From Lacipirellula limnantheis (GTDB lineage: Bacteria; Planctomycetota; Planctomycetia; Pirellulales; Lacipirellulaceae), in contig NZ_CP036339.1 in assembly GCF_007746075.1 (NCBI RefSeq), forward strand, positions 496,001-560,000: a DNA stretch of 64,000 nt, given 5' to 3'. A program made the position numbers and the translations under genes. The notes under the pieces are model-generated. The model worked only from the letters and a program-made list of their open reading frames with translations, did no database searches and was not told the origin of the DNA. Shown piece after piece: positions 34,401 through 42,379 of the stretch (position 1 is the stretch's first letter; every line of letters begins with the position of its first letter).

Positions 34401-35840
34401 GCCGAGCGTCGTTGTCGAGTTGGTGATCAGGCTGGTCGTCGCCGTTGTGGAGATGGGCGGAAGGTCGAGCGTGCCGCCGTCGTTATTGGTGATCGACCCG
34501 GTCACGACAATGCGATCCCCGGTGACCGCCGAGGTCGCAGCGCCTGTCTTGGCGAGCGTCCCTACCAGGGTCCACGAAGTGGCGGCGACGTTGACGGTCA
34601 GGTCGCCGCCGCCGACGAGGTTGATCGTTCCGCCGAAGTTATCGTCGCCCGTATCCACGTGCGCGGCCGTGATGGAAAGCGATCCCGCGGCGTTGACCGT
34701 CGTATCGGCATCGCCCGTACCATCCCAGTTGAAGTCGCTGGCGCCGTCGTTAATCGTGACCGAGTTGTTGACAATCGTTTGCGAATTGAAGGCGCTGGGG
34801 GCGTACCCGGCCGAGGTGGTGATGTTCGTCACGCCGTTGAAGATGACCGTCCCGAAGTTGGTGAGCGAACCGCCGCTCATTGTGAAGTTAGCGTCGAACT
34901 GCAGCGTCCCGTCGGTGTCGGGCACGTTGATAACTCCGCCGGTCTGGGTGAGCGTCCCGCCCTTGATAAACGACGTGCCGGCCGGCGTGTCGGAAACGCC
35001 GATCCCGCCGGCGACGAAGCCGTTGTTCGCAGTGAGCGTGCCGGCGTTCAGCGCCCAAGAATTCGACATGTCGAGCGTCGACTCGTGAAACAAATTCATC
35101 GTGCCGCCGAAGGCGTCCGCCAACGCCCCGTTGACGTCGAGCGTTTGATTGCGATTGACGTTCACGACCCCGAGGTTGCCCGAGCCGTCGAGGTCGATCA
35201 GGCTAAAGGCGTTGCCCGTATTGATCTGCAGCGTTCCCACCGGCGGCATGCCGAAGATGATCGCCGGCCGCGACAGCGCTGTCAGCGTACCGTCATTGGA
35301 GAAAACGGTCGTGAAGGCGAGCGGCGCGTCGCTGAAGGTAATGACGCCGTTGCCCTGCAGAGTGCCGCCCGCGTTCAAATCAAGCAGCGATGCGCCGACT
35401 TCCTCATTGAGCACCAGCCCACCGCCGGCAAGCTCCAATACGCCGCCGTTGATCGTCACATTGTCGGCATCGATGCTTCCGGCGGCTCCGCCAACGTTCA
35501 GATTCGTGCTCGCGCCCGTCAGCTGTACCAACCCGTCGACGATGAGATCGAAGTCGTTGGCGAACAAATCAATGCCGCCCGAAAGGGTCAGGCCGTTGAC
35601 GGCGTTGTTCGAGCCGAGGCTGACGGAATTGGCCGTGTTGAAGATCGCCTCGTCGTCGCTGTCGGGCTCGTCGTTGGGATTCCAGTTCGTCGCTGCGCCG
35701 CCATCAACCCAGTCGACGTTGCCGCCGATCCAGGTTCGCGGCAGGGCATTGGCTTGGCCGGGCAGCAGCGAATTCGCGGCGAGCGACGCCCAGGCGAGGG
35801 CACGAACGGGAAACGGTCCGCGGAACAAACGACGCGCCAT
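31449..35840 (-). CDS. Very large PEP-CTERM beta-helix protein with dockerin-like module
   Basis: A 1,463-residue secreted protein. A signal peptide with an RR start (MARRLFRGPFPVRALAWASLAANSLLPGQANA) is followed by over 1,300 residues of Asn/Thr/Gly/Val-rich repeats (such as LTVNLDDPNGEWTLNGPGVM, INAATLTNFGRVNGGGGTN) typical of parallel beta-helix proteins. The C-terminus has DFDEDGDVDGTDL and DADGDNDSDGADF loops, WQQQFGS, then VPEPSA, a hydrophobic helix and an Arg-rich end. AGGA about ten bases before ATG 35840 supports the start; ATG 35855 is possible. It is probably displayed on the surface or released through the exosortase pathway. Confidence 0.88.
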   Translation of the reverse strand: MARRLFRGPFPVRALAWASLAANSLLPGQANALPRTWIGGNVDWVDGGAATNWNPNDEPDSDDEAIFNTANSVSLGSNNAVNGLTLSGGIDLFANDFDLIVDGLVQLTGASTNLNVGGAAGSIDADNVTINGGVLELAGGGLVLNEEVGASLLDLNAGGTLQGNGVITFSDAPLAFTTVFSNDGTLTALSRPAIIFGMPPVGTLQINTGNAFSLIDLDGSGNLGVVNVNRNQTLDVNGALADAFGGTMNLFHESTLDMSNSWALNAGTLTANNGFVAGGIGVSDTPAGTSFIKGGTLTQTGGVINVPDTDGTLQFDANFTMSGGSLTNFGTVIFNGVTNITTSAGYAPSAFNSQTIVNNSVTINDGASDFNWDGTGDADTTVNAAGSLSITAAHVDTGDDNFGGTINLVGGGDLTVNVAATSWTLVGTLAKTGAATSAVTGDRIVVTGSITNNDGGTLDLPPISTTATTSLITNSTTTLGGGTEFNGASAIGGFGLLRLEGISTVLASTTINTATFDWDGLGSGTTHTINPAATFTINAAVLDSDGDMDDPLVLMGSGSQLTVNSISGLTEWTMNGVVTGNASTIGTSLISGTSRMIVANVINVKGNTTINAPVTFNRNGFVADIDAGMTLDVTSSATTYADGTIDGAGAYDPGTTNLVTGDFAINPDNFDFDGGSWTIESGAELTFNVTDYEPDSLSNSFENTLTLNNGAIFANSADPAIVMNGTMNMNASGGFSAAEWNGDAVNIGNDAAILDANLNVTGDGNPNSQARFFAPVTFLSDADVDVPAGATLVLNRTVNFDTVNAANNAEFTGAGTIILSDVVNVNEAVTLNMVGGTVDLDGNDAVGDFVNVDAPITINAATLTNFGRVNGGGGTNTLDVNNSVGTGVLTVNLDDPNGEWTLNGPGVMNLVNDNVEATLLAGSDVNVNGTVNVVGDVRTTARLDIAGTVNVNTAAQPFRLAGGNGTNDMNTLAGGTISGAGILGADTGKGLTGHGTINTAVDFDGTADLVASGGTLTFTNFITDVNTIRTSGDSAIFNFTQPVTTNVTDDGILMEGGKLQGAQLTVAANIKPLRGTGLVNNQVVNNGLVQAAGGDLILQTAANDNDWDGVGNAGSLSAINDVTLELRDNLTFGFTGNVTATSGGRVFSNGFALDFNPGSSINLTEATYQSTASTGIGGTVTINAGQESTIQVQNNTFLTFETGSATTLNGNLRAVNNNISIEAGATFAGTGALVFPDGSHFILDNGANVNVLVANDGTFRPSGFNTVGAVTVKDYQQGNTGELLVELAGTLLNQYDRVLVGGNAILDGYLNIEIDGGFVPALGNTFDILSATFGRSGTFDTVDVSGMPAGLAFHLDYLPNTVRLTVVNKPIYTADFDEDGDVDGTDLTFWKNAYNLNQLGDADGDNDSDGADFLLWQQQFGSAPAVAIAQPAAAAVPEPSAAALLLVAMAGAGWRRSRDRLRA

Positions 35841-36239
35841 AGCAACAGTCCTCATAGAAGTTGGCTCGTGAGCAGCGGACGAGACGCGCAATCCGCACGC
35901 GGCATGCGGGGGTTCGGCATTGCGTCGACACCGCTGCGAACTTCTCTAGCCAAGTCCATGTCGACGCCTAAGTTTTTAGGCTCGCATCGCAGACTCATCG
36001 GATGGGGACACGCATGGGCGCTCCCTCCGGCGAGGCCATTCCCGCCTCAGCACCGGCGACCAGAGAAACGACGGCTCCAGAATCAGATCCAAACGAACAG
36101 GCAGTGTTCGGGGATTAGTATAGCGGCCGTGCGGACTGCCGCAATTGAAAAGGATGGCGAGAACTTGGCTTTTTCCCCGCGATGCGCGATTACACATCTC
36201 GCTCTGCGCATAGGTCGCACTTGCGAACATCGCTGGACG
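35841..36239. other. Intergenic region, no gene seen
   Basis: About 400 bases between two minus-strand genes. No recognisable protein, hairpin terminator or RNA was found. It must contain the promoter of the large PEP-CTERM gene. Confidence 0.4.
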
Positions 36240-36719
36240 CTAGAGTCCGCCATCGTCCGGCGGCATAACGGTGCGCGGCGCTGCGGCGGGATCGCCGAGC
36301 GGAAGCGTCGGCTCAACGTGCCGCAAGTCCTCTGCAGCGTAGGCATTGGGGATGGGTTGCCCCGCCTCCTCGATGTAATAACGCATAGACCGGCTCCGCG
36401 GCTCCCACTCCATTTCGCGAATGACTCCCGTGCGCGGGGTATTTTTCTGCCCGCGGGAGAGGACCTCCACCCAGTCGCCAACCTCGTACCCCTCCCAGGC
36501 CACTTCCTGCCACATCGTTGGTTTGACGCGAAGTCGCAGCTCGCCGTAGTGCAGCGTCACGAACGCGCCACGGCCGCCGTCGCGGCGGAAAACGCGCGGG
36601 CTGGGGATCGTGGCCCGCGCGACGGCGACATCTTCTGGATGCACCCAAGCATCCCCATCCTCTGGCCACCACGGGTAGAAGCCGTATTTGGGGTCGGTTT
36701 TGAGGTTGGGGAGATCCAT
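36240..36719 (-). CDS. Conserved hypothetical protein
   Basis: A 159-residue soluble protein with no signal peptide. It has a distinctive aromatic/acidic N-terminal motif YPWWPEDGDAWVHPEDV and a beta-rich middle (GDWVEVLSRGQKNTPRTG, MRYYIEEAG) that could be a small SH3-like barrel. I believe similar proteins occur in other planctomycetes, but I do not know a function. ATG 36719 is the only reasonable start. Confidence 0.7.
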   Translation of the reverse strand: MDLPNLKTDPKYGFYPWWPEDGDAWVHPEDVAVARATIPSPRVFRRDGGRGAFVTLHYGELRLRVKPTMWQEVAWEGYEVGDWVEVLSRGQKNTPRTGVIREMEWEPRSRSMRYYIEEAGQPIPNAYAAEDLRHVEPTLPLGDPAAAPRTVMPPDDGGL

Positions 36720-36993
36720 GATTCGGACGACTCGCCAGGGAATTTCTCGCCGCGACCGCTATCGTAAACCGTCCGGCTAGCACGGGTCAAAAGAAATTGC
36801 GGCGGTCGAGCGTCGTCGCCCCGACGGGCGCCTTGAGCGGTTGAAATCGGCGCCGAGTTTTCAGGCAAAAACAGAGGCGTCCCGGGCGACGCGCCGCTGA
36901 TATGGCGCGGCCGAGCGACCTATACTTCAGGACCGATTGTGCAAGCGGCGCGCCACCTCCCTACGACAATGCCCCGATTCGAGACCTGATGCG

Positions 36994-38487
36994 ATGAAAC
37001 TTCACGACCTGCTCGCCCATCATGGCATCGTCGCCAACCCATTTGCCGATGAGGACGCCCAAACGGATCCCGTCTTCCAGGGCCGCTGCCGCGCCAGCAC
37101 GTTCCACCCGCAGTGGGACAAGATTTACGGCGATCCCAGCAGCCCGGCCACGTCGATCGTGTTCGGCGAAAAAGGCGCCGGCAAGACCGCGCTGCGGCTG
37201 CAGATCGCTGGACAGCTTGACGAGCACAATGCGAAGAATCCGACGGGCCGCGTCTTCGTCATTGAATACGACGACTTCAACCCCTTTCTCGACCGGTTCG
37301 CCGATCGGCTCAGCAGCCGCAAGCGGCGCGACGCCGGCAAGGTGCTGGCGGAATGGAAGCTGTGGGACCACATCGACGCGATCTTGGCGCTCGGCGTGAC
37401 GAGCGTCGTGGATCGACTGATCGGCGTCGCCCAACCAAGCGGGCCGGCGGCCAACTCACTTTCGGCCGACGCAGCGAAACGCCTCGACCGTTTTCAGAAG
37501 CGAGACCTATTACTGCTCGCCGCGTGCTACGACAGTTCGCTCACCGAAACCTTTCACACGCGCTGGGCGAGGCTGCGGCGGAAGGTTGGCTATTGGCCGT
37601 GGCTCAGTTGGGGGATCGCCCTCTTGGGCGTCGCCGTGACGGCCGCCGTCGCGGGAGTGATTCTCTATAACAAGAAATACGAGTGGTTGAAGACGGTCTG
37701 GCCTTGGCTGATCGTCGCGATTGGCTGGGCGCCTTGGCTGGCGCAGGCGTGGGCCTGGTGGTTCCGCGGCCTCGGCGTGGCAAATAACCTGCGCTCGGTC
37801 ACGCGCAACGCCAATCCGCTACGGAAGGTGTTTACCAAATTCCTCGCCCGCGATATTCGCAACCAGCCATTGCCGAACAGGCAGCGGACGGATGATCGCT
37901 ACGAACTGCTTTACAAGTTCCAGGGAGTGCTGCGAGCCCTCGGATTCACGGGGATTGTGGTGCTGGTCGATCGCGTCGACGAGCCCCATTTGGTGAATGG
38001 GGCGGTCGATAAGATGCGCGGGCTCATCTGGCCCATGCTCGACAACAAGTTCCTCAAGCAGCCCGGCGTCGGCATGAAACTCCTGCTGCCGATCGAGTTA
38101 GCAGAGTATATCGAGAAGGAAGATCGTGACTTCTACCAGCGGGCGCGACTCGACAAGCAGAACATGGTGCCGTCGCTCGAGTGGACGGGCCAATCGCTGT
38201 ACGACCTCGCCTGCTCGCGCGTCTCGGCCTGCGGCGCCAGCGGCAAGGCGCCGAAGCTGCGCGACCTGTTCGAGAGCTCGATCAGCGATCAGCGGCTGGT
38301 CGACGCCTTCGCCGGGCTCCGCGTACCGCGGCATCTGTTCAAGTTCCTTTACCGATTGCTAGCGGCGCACTGCCAGCAGTTCACCGATGCCGCGCCATCT
38401 TGGCAGATTTCGCCGAGCACGTTCGAGGCGCAGCTGGCCGTGTATCGGAAGGATCAGCATACCGTAGATCGGGGTCTCGGCGCGTAA
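36994..38487 (+). CDS. KAP-like P-loop NTPase with internal transmembrane segments
   Basis: A 497-residue protein. Walker A is GEKGAGKT (58-65) and a Walker B-like segment GIVVLVDRVDEP lies in the second half. Between them is a strongly hydrophobic pair of helices (LSWGIALLGVAVTAAVAGVI and the VWPWLIVAIGWAPWLAQAW region, about 205-260). Membrane helices inserted between the Walker motifs are the hallmark of KAP NTPases, some of which act in phage exclusion or membrane complexes. ATG 36994 is chosen over an upstream in-frame start. No partner gene is coupled: the next gene is a lipoprotein about 180 bases away. The function is unknown, and the KAP assignment is by architecture. Confidence 0.7.
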   Translation: MKLHDLLAHHGIVANPFADEDAQTDPVFQGRCRASTFHPQWDKIYGDPSSPATSIVFGEKGAGKTALRLQIAGQLDEHNAKNPTGRVFVIEYDDFNPFLDRFADRLSSRKRRDAGKVLAEWKLWDHIDAILALGVTSVVDRLIGVAQPSGPAANSLSADAAKRLDRFQKRDLLLLAACYDSSLTETFHTRWARLRRKVGYWPWLSWGIALLGVAVTAAVAGVILYNKKYEWLKTVWPWLIVAIGWAPWLAQAWAWWFRGLGVANNLRSVTRNANPLRKVFTKFLARDIRNQPLPNRQRTDDRYELLYKFQGVLRALGFTGIVVLVDRVDEPHLVNGAVDKMRGLIWPMLDNKFLKQPGVGMKLLLPIELAEYIEKEDRDFYQRARLDKQNMVPSLEWTGQSLYDLACSRVSACGASGKAPKLRDLFESSISDQRLVDAFAGLRVPRHLFKFLYRLLAAHCQQFTDAAPSWQISPSTFEAQLAVYRKDQHTVDRGLGA

Positions 38488-38668
38488 CCCCGGTTCAACG
38501 ACCCGTCGTGCCTTGGTGATCAGTCTTTTGCATTTCCCTCAGGCGGGTCGCCCACCCGCAACGACAACGCGGCTTGACCCACGTTCGCGGTTTTGGCACA
38601 CTCCCGCCCCCTTGCTGAATCTTTGTCGATCGCCGTCGGCGGTCGCGCCCATGGATGGGAGTTGAGCG

Positions 38669-39298
38669 ATGCGTATTGCAAAATGGGCGGCGGTAGCCGC
38701 GATCGGTTTTTCGGTTGGTTGCGGCGGCTCGGATGCACCGGCTCCCTCGGCCTCTAACGGCGCCGCCAGCGGCAACGCGGCAGCGGCGCCAGGTCCGTCG
38801 GGCGAAATTCCCAGCGATCCGGTGGGGCGGGTGGTCTACGACTTCCTCGAATCGGTTCGCGTCGGCCAAGGCGAGAATGCCGCCGCGAAGTTGCTCACGC
38901 CGCTCGCGCTGCAGAAGATTCAAGAGCAGGACCTGAACATCGCCCCCCCCGGTAGTCCCACGGCGCGCTTTAAGGTGACGCACGTCGAGATGTTGGAAGG
39001 CGATCGAGCCGTCGTGGAATCGACTTGGAGCGACGTCGATGCGGACGGCAAGCAGTATCAGGAGCCAATCTATTGCGCCCTCCGCATATGCGACGGCCAG
39101 TGGCGGATCCACGGTATGGCCCAATACATGGGCGAGGGTCAGCAGCCGATGGTGATCGACTTCGAAAATCTGGATGCGCTGATCGAGCAACAACCAGCGC
39201 CCCAGAACGTACCAAGTGATCAATTGGTCGCGCCGGCTGCGGAACAACCAGCAGCATCGGTGGCGACCGACCCCTTCAACCAGCCCGCGCAGCGATAG
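38669..39298 (+). CDS. Putative lipoprotein of unknown function
   Basis: A 209-residue protein with a lipoprotein signal peptide (AAVAAIGFSVGCGG; Cys18). A low-complexity Ala/Pro/Ser linker leads to a compact domain (about 50-175) reminiscent of NTF2-like/DUF4878-type folds: DPVGRVVYDFLESVRVGQGE, then a beta-rich end DGQWRIHGMAQYM. The C-terminal tail is Gln/Pro/Ala-rich. GGGAG about seven bases upstream supports the start. A strong terminator follows. No function is assigned. Confidence 0.75.
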   Translation: MRIAKWAAVAAIGFSVGCGGSDAPAPSASNGAASGNAAAAPGPSGEIPSDPVGRVVYDFLESVRVGQGENAAAKLLTPLALQKIQEQDLNIAPPGSPTARFKVTHVEMLEGDRAVVESTWSDVDADGKQYQEPIYCALRICDGQWRIHGMAQYMGEGQQPMVIDFENLDALIEQQPAPQNVPSDQLVAPAAEQPAASVATDPFNQPAQR

Positions 39299-39798
39299 AA
39301 AATCCAGAAAAATCGAGCCCTTTTCGGGCAGCGATCCAAAGCGTAAGTAGTTTTCTGAAAGCTACTTACGCTTTTTTTATGGACCGCGGCGATGCGGAAA
39401 ATCGGCCAGAAATCCACCGTCTCCGACATCTTGAGGGGTGCTTCTCCCCGTTCGGAATAACGTGTGCTATGCTTTCGAGTCGTCAAGGTCACCGTAACCC
39501 TTGAAGACCACGCGGACCACGCCGCTTGCCAGCGACCACTTGACAGTGAAAGCTGGTCCGGTAACTTGGTCCTTCCCAGGTTCGCTGACGCGAACAAACG
39601 GTGTATACCCCCTAGGTTTTGGGACCCGCCAACTTCAGCACCCGCGTCTTTTACCGGATCGGATGCTATCGCCAGAGACAATTACGCGTTTACCCAGCCG
39701 CAACCGACCGTCGAGGCGGCGCAGGGGAGAGAGCAATTTCGACGGTCAATGTTGCGTGACAGTTGTTTTTTTCCGCATTCACGTGGGAGGAGTTTGAG
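39299..39798. other. Terminator and upstream region of the Cys-rich surface protein gene
   Basis: The first 80 bases include the terminator of the lipoprotein gene (39340-39378). A perfect -35 hexamer TTGACA occurs at 39540-39545, but the best -10 candidate (TAACTT, 39562-39567) is poor, so this is only a possible promoter. No open frame with protein character is seen. Confidence 0.45.
39340..39378 (+). terminator. Rho-independent terminator of the lipoprotein gene
   Basis: AGCGTAAGTAG (39340-39350) pairs exactly with CTACTTACGCT (39362-39372), followed by a T-run to 39378. It is 42 bases after the stop codon. Confidence 0.92.
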
Positions 39799-40275
39799 AT
39801 GAATCGTATCGTTCTGTCGACGGTTGCCGTCCTGGTCGCCGTGGTTGGTTTCGCCATGGTCGGTGAGGATCAGCAAGCCAACGCCGGCCTGTTCGGCCGC
39901 AAGTGCTGCAAGCCTGCTTGCTGCGAACCGGCTGCCCCGGTCTGCTGCGAGCCCGTCTGCGGCGGCAAGCACAAGAAGCATTGCGGTGGTTTGTTCGCCC
40001 GTCTCCGCGCCAAGAAGTGCTGCAAGCCCGCTTGCTGCGAACCGGCTCCGAGCTGCTGTGAACCGGCCCCGGCTCCTTGCTGCGAAGCCGCTCCGGCTTG
40101 CGGTTGCGAAGCCGCTCCGGCTGACTGCGGTTGCGAAGCTGCCGCTCCTTGTGGTTGCGAAGCTGCCGCTCCTTGCGGTTGCGAAGGCGATGCCGCTCCC
40201 GCCCCCGAGGCTGCCCCGGCTGCCCCGGCTGGCATGGACGTTCAAGCTCCGGCTCCTGAGGCTCCCGCTGCCTAA
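39799..40275 (+). CDS. Small secreted Cys/Ala/Pro-rich repeat protein
   Basis: A 158-residue protein. It has a signal peptide (MNRIVLSTVAVLVAVVGFAM...ANAG, cleavage after about residue 29), repeats of the form CCKPACCEPA and CCEPAP, then CGCEAA units and an Ala/Pro-rich tail. An excellent ribosome-binding site (GGGAGGAG, 39785-39792) lies seven bases before ATG 39799 and a strong terminator follows. Codon choice is biased toward GCT, TGC and GGT, unlike the GCG/GCC preference nearby, which suggests high expression. CC-rich secreted proteins may bind metal or form disulfide-linked surface layers; the role is unknown. Confidence 0.85.
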   Translation: MNRIVLSTVAVLVAVVGFAMVGEDQQANAGLFGRKCCKPACCEPAAPVCCEPVCGGKHKKHCGGLFARLRAKKCCKPACCEPAPSCCEPAPAPCCEAAPACGCEAAPADCGCEAAAPCGCEAAAPCGCEGDAAPAPEAAPAAPAGMDVQAPAPEAPAA

Positions 40276-40308
40276 TGGCAGTCGTGTCTTAGCGACAAGC
40301 TGAAGTCG

Positions 40309-40345
40309 AACCGGGCTCCGCATCATGCGGAGTCCGGTTTTTTTT
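40309..40345 (+). terminator. Rho-independent terminator of the Cys-rich gene
   Basis: AACCGGGCTCCGCA (40309-40322) pairs with TGCGGAGTCCGGTT (40326-40339) with one G-T pair around a 3-base loop, followed by a run of eight T. It ends about 70 bases after the stop codon. Confidence 0.92.
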
Positions 40346-40508
40346 GCGCCAGCATTTGCCGCATGCGGAGGGGGTCGGAAATTGCCGTGCCAATCGAACT
40401 CTAATTACCGGAGACCAACAATTGACCCTCCAGCGAAGGGGGATATAAACGATGCTGTCATCTGATCACGCTGTTGTTCGATGCCGCTGATTACCTTTGG
40501 AGTCCAGC

Positions 40509-42329
40509 ATGCGCACGCTGCTCTTGATCGCTGTCATGGCGTTTGGAATGTCGCCGATGCATTCGGCGGCACAGCCAGGAAGCGACCAACTTGGATTTAA
40601 TGCGGGTTCGGGCTCGGTTCCGTTATGGACGGAGACGCCGGCTGATGAGGTCCGCGATTTGTCGGCGCTAGTTCAGGAGATGCGACCCTCGATTTTTCTT
40701 GTCGGAACTCCTGACGGCGGACACGGGACCGCATTCGTGATCTCGCAGGAAAATCGACTTCTCGCCACGAACGCCCACGTTGCGGACATCATGCAGGAGA
40801 CTGGCGGCGAGATGCTGGCAATAAGCAACGGCACGACGAGAGTCTATGAGGTAGAGGAGGCTTATTACCACCCAGGCGTTCGCCGCATCGTCGGCGGCAT
40901 GGTCGTACGAGACTCGGACTCCCAGCATGGAGACGTGTATCCCCATTCCCCCGACGTCGCCATTCTGCGAATCAAGGCCGGCGAGGAGTTACCCCCCGAG
41001 CTGAAGCTAGCGCGGCCAGACGACCTCTCGCGACTATTGGCAAAGCCGATTGGCATGATGGGATTTCCTGGCCATGACACGTCGTGGCCCGAACTTGGGC
41101 GAACGCCGGAAGCCACCTTTAGGCAGGGCGTCATTTGTCGTGCCACTGATTTCGCCAATAGCGTTGACGTTCCCGCCGACGAGCTGCAGTTCATCCAGCA
41201 CTCGATGGCGAGTTGGCCAGGATTCAGCGGTTCGCCCATCTTCCTTCCAAATGGCCACGTCGTGGCGATTCACAATTCGGGTCGTAGCTTGGAGCAGAAT
41301 GGGTCACGCACTTCGATGGCCTTTGGCATTCGCGTTGATTGTCTCTGGGAGGCTCTGAAGCAGCATAACTTGCTTGGCGAAATTGCGATCAAGGTGGATC
41401 CAGACGCAGTCGACGTCAATAGATTTGCGCAGCCCGATCCGGCCCTTGAAGCGTTGAATGAAGTGCGGAGATTGATTTCGCTAGCTCGCATCGATTTGAT
41501 GCGTAAGAACCCACTGGCGGCTGCGGAGAGATGCACGGAAGTAATCGAGGCGCTGCCGAACTACGCGGACGCCTACGATGTCAGATGCATTGCATATAAT
41601 TTTCACGTTAATCATGAGATTAACGCTCGAAACGCAGAAGCGAGAAAATACTATGAAATGGCGCTGGCTGACGCTACTAAAGCCGCCGAGCTTGATCCGT
41701 CATCGGCCGATCACTATCTCGACATGGCCGTCTCGATGATAAACCTGGAAAGCGCTGATGCGCCAGCGGGGAGCTACGCCTACTCGGAAGACGCGATTAA
41801 AATCGCTGAGAAGATCATCGCAACGGATGGAGTTCGATCGCGGGATCGAGCGTACGCGTACAGGCTCAAGGCATTTGCGAGCGCATGGGATGCGAAGAGC
41901 TTGGGCGATATTGAGAGCGCGATCGAAGCCGATCCATGGATTCCGCAGAACTACACCTCGCTGGCCACTTATTGGAGGCTTCAGCGCAATCCAGAGAAGC
42001 AGAAAGCGGCACAATTGAAAGCTGATCGCCTCATGGCGGCAGTTGCGGACGGCGATCAGGCCTGGCTCGCGGCGACAAGCCACGATGCCGATCATCGAAA
42101 TGGTGCGGATGCGCTTCGATTGGCCAAGCAAGCTTGTGAGGCGACGGATTATCGATGGTGGGGCGGCCTCAAAGCACTGGCCGCCGCTCATGCGGAACTC
42201 GGAGAATTTGATAAGTCACTCGACGTCGCGGCCAAAGCAATCGACTTGGCTCCTCCGGAGGAAGCAGATTCTATTGTCAAGCAACGGAGAGCTTACGAGA
42301 GCGGGAAGGCCTGGCGCGACCGCGGCTGA
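40509..42329 (+). CDS. Secreted trypsin-like serine protease with C-terminal TPR region
   Basis: A 606-residue protein. A signal peptide (residues 1-21) precedes a chymotrypsin-fold protease with His90 in LLATNAHVAD, Asp149 in SPDVAILRI and Ser240 in WPGFSGSPIF. No PDZ domain is present. The second half holds TPR-like helices (for example RCTEVIEALPNYADAYDVRC, EMALADATKAAELDPSSADHY, FDKSLDVAAKAIDLAPPEE). ATG 40509 is chosen; the upstream TTG is in frame. The gene has more AT-rich stretches (around 41580-41680) than its neighbours, which may point to acquisition. The target is unknown; quality control or processing in the periplasm is likely. Confidence 0.88.
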   Translation: MRTLLLIAVMAFGMSPMHSAAQPGSDQLGFNAGSGSVPLWTETPADEVRDLSALVQEMRPSIFLVGTPDGGHGTAFVISQENRLLATNAHVADIMQETGGEMLAISNGTTRVYEVEEAYYHPGVRRIVGGMVVRDSDSQHGDVYPHSPDVAILRIKAGEELPPELKLARPDDLSRLLAKPIGMMGFPGHDTSWPELGRTPEATFRQGVICRATDFANSVDVPADELQFIQHSMASWPGFSGSPIFLPNGHVVAIHNSGRSLEQNGSRTSMAFGIRVDCLWEALKQHNLLGEIAIKVDPDAVDVNRFAQPDPALEALNEVRRLISLARIDLMRKNPLAAAERCTEVIEALPNYADAYDVRCIAYNFHVNHEINARNAEARKYYEMALADATKAAELDPSSADHYLDMAVSMINLESADAPAGSYAYSEDAIKIAEKIIATDGVRSRDRAYAYRLKAFASAWDAKSLGDIESAIEADPWIPQNYTSLATYWRLQRNPEKQKAAQLKADRLMAAVADGDQAWLAATSHDADHRNGADALRLAKQACEATDYRWWGGLKALAAAHAELGEFDKSLDVAAKAIDLAPPEEADSIVKQRRAYESGKAWRDRG

Positions 42330-42379
42330 CGCCCTCCGCTATTTGAGAGGATCACGCCCAGGATCGATTGCCGCATTGA

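Noticed and set aside
31437..36767. A 1,776-codon open frame on the plus strand
   Set aside because: It lies antisense to the large PEP-CTERM gene, is rich in Arg/Asp/Val, and has no motif or signal. The minus strand carries a full signal peptide, EF-hand loops and sorting signal.
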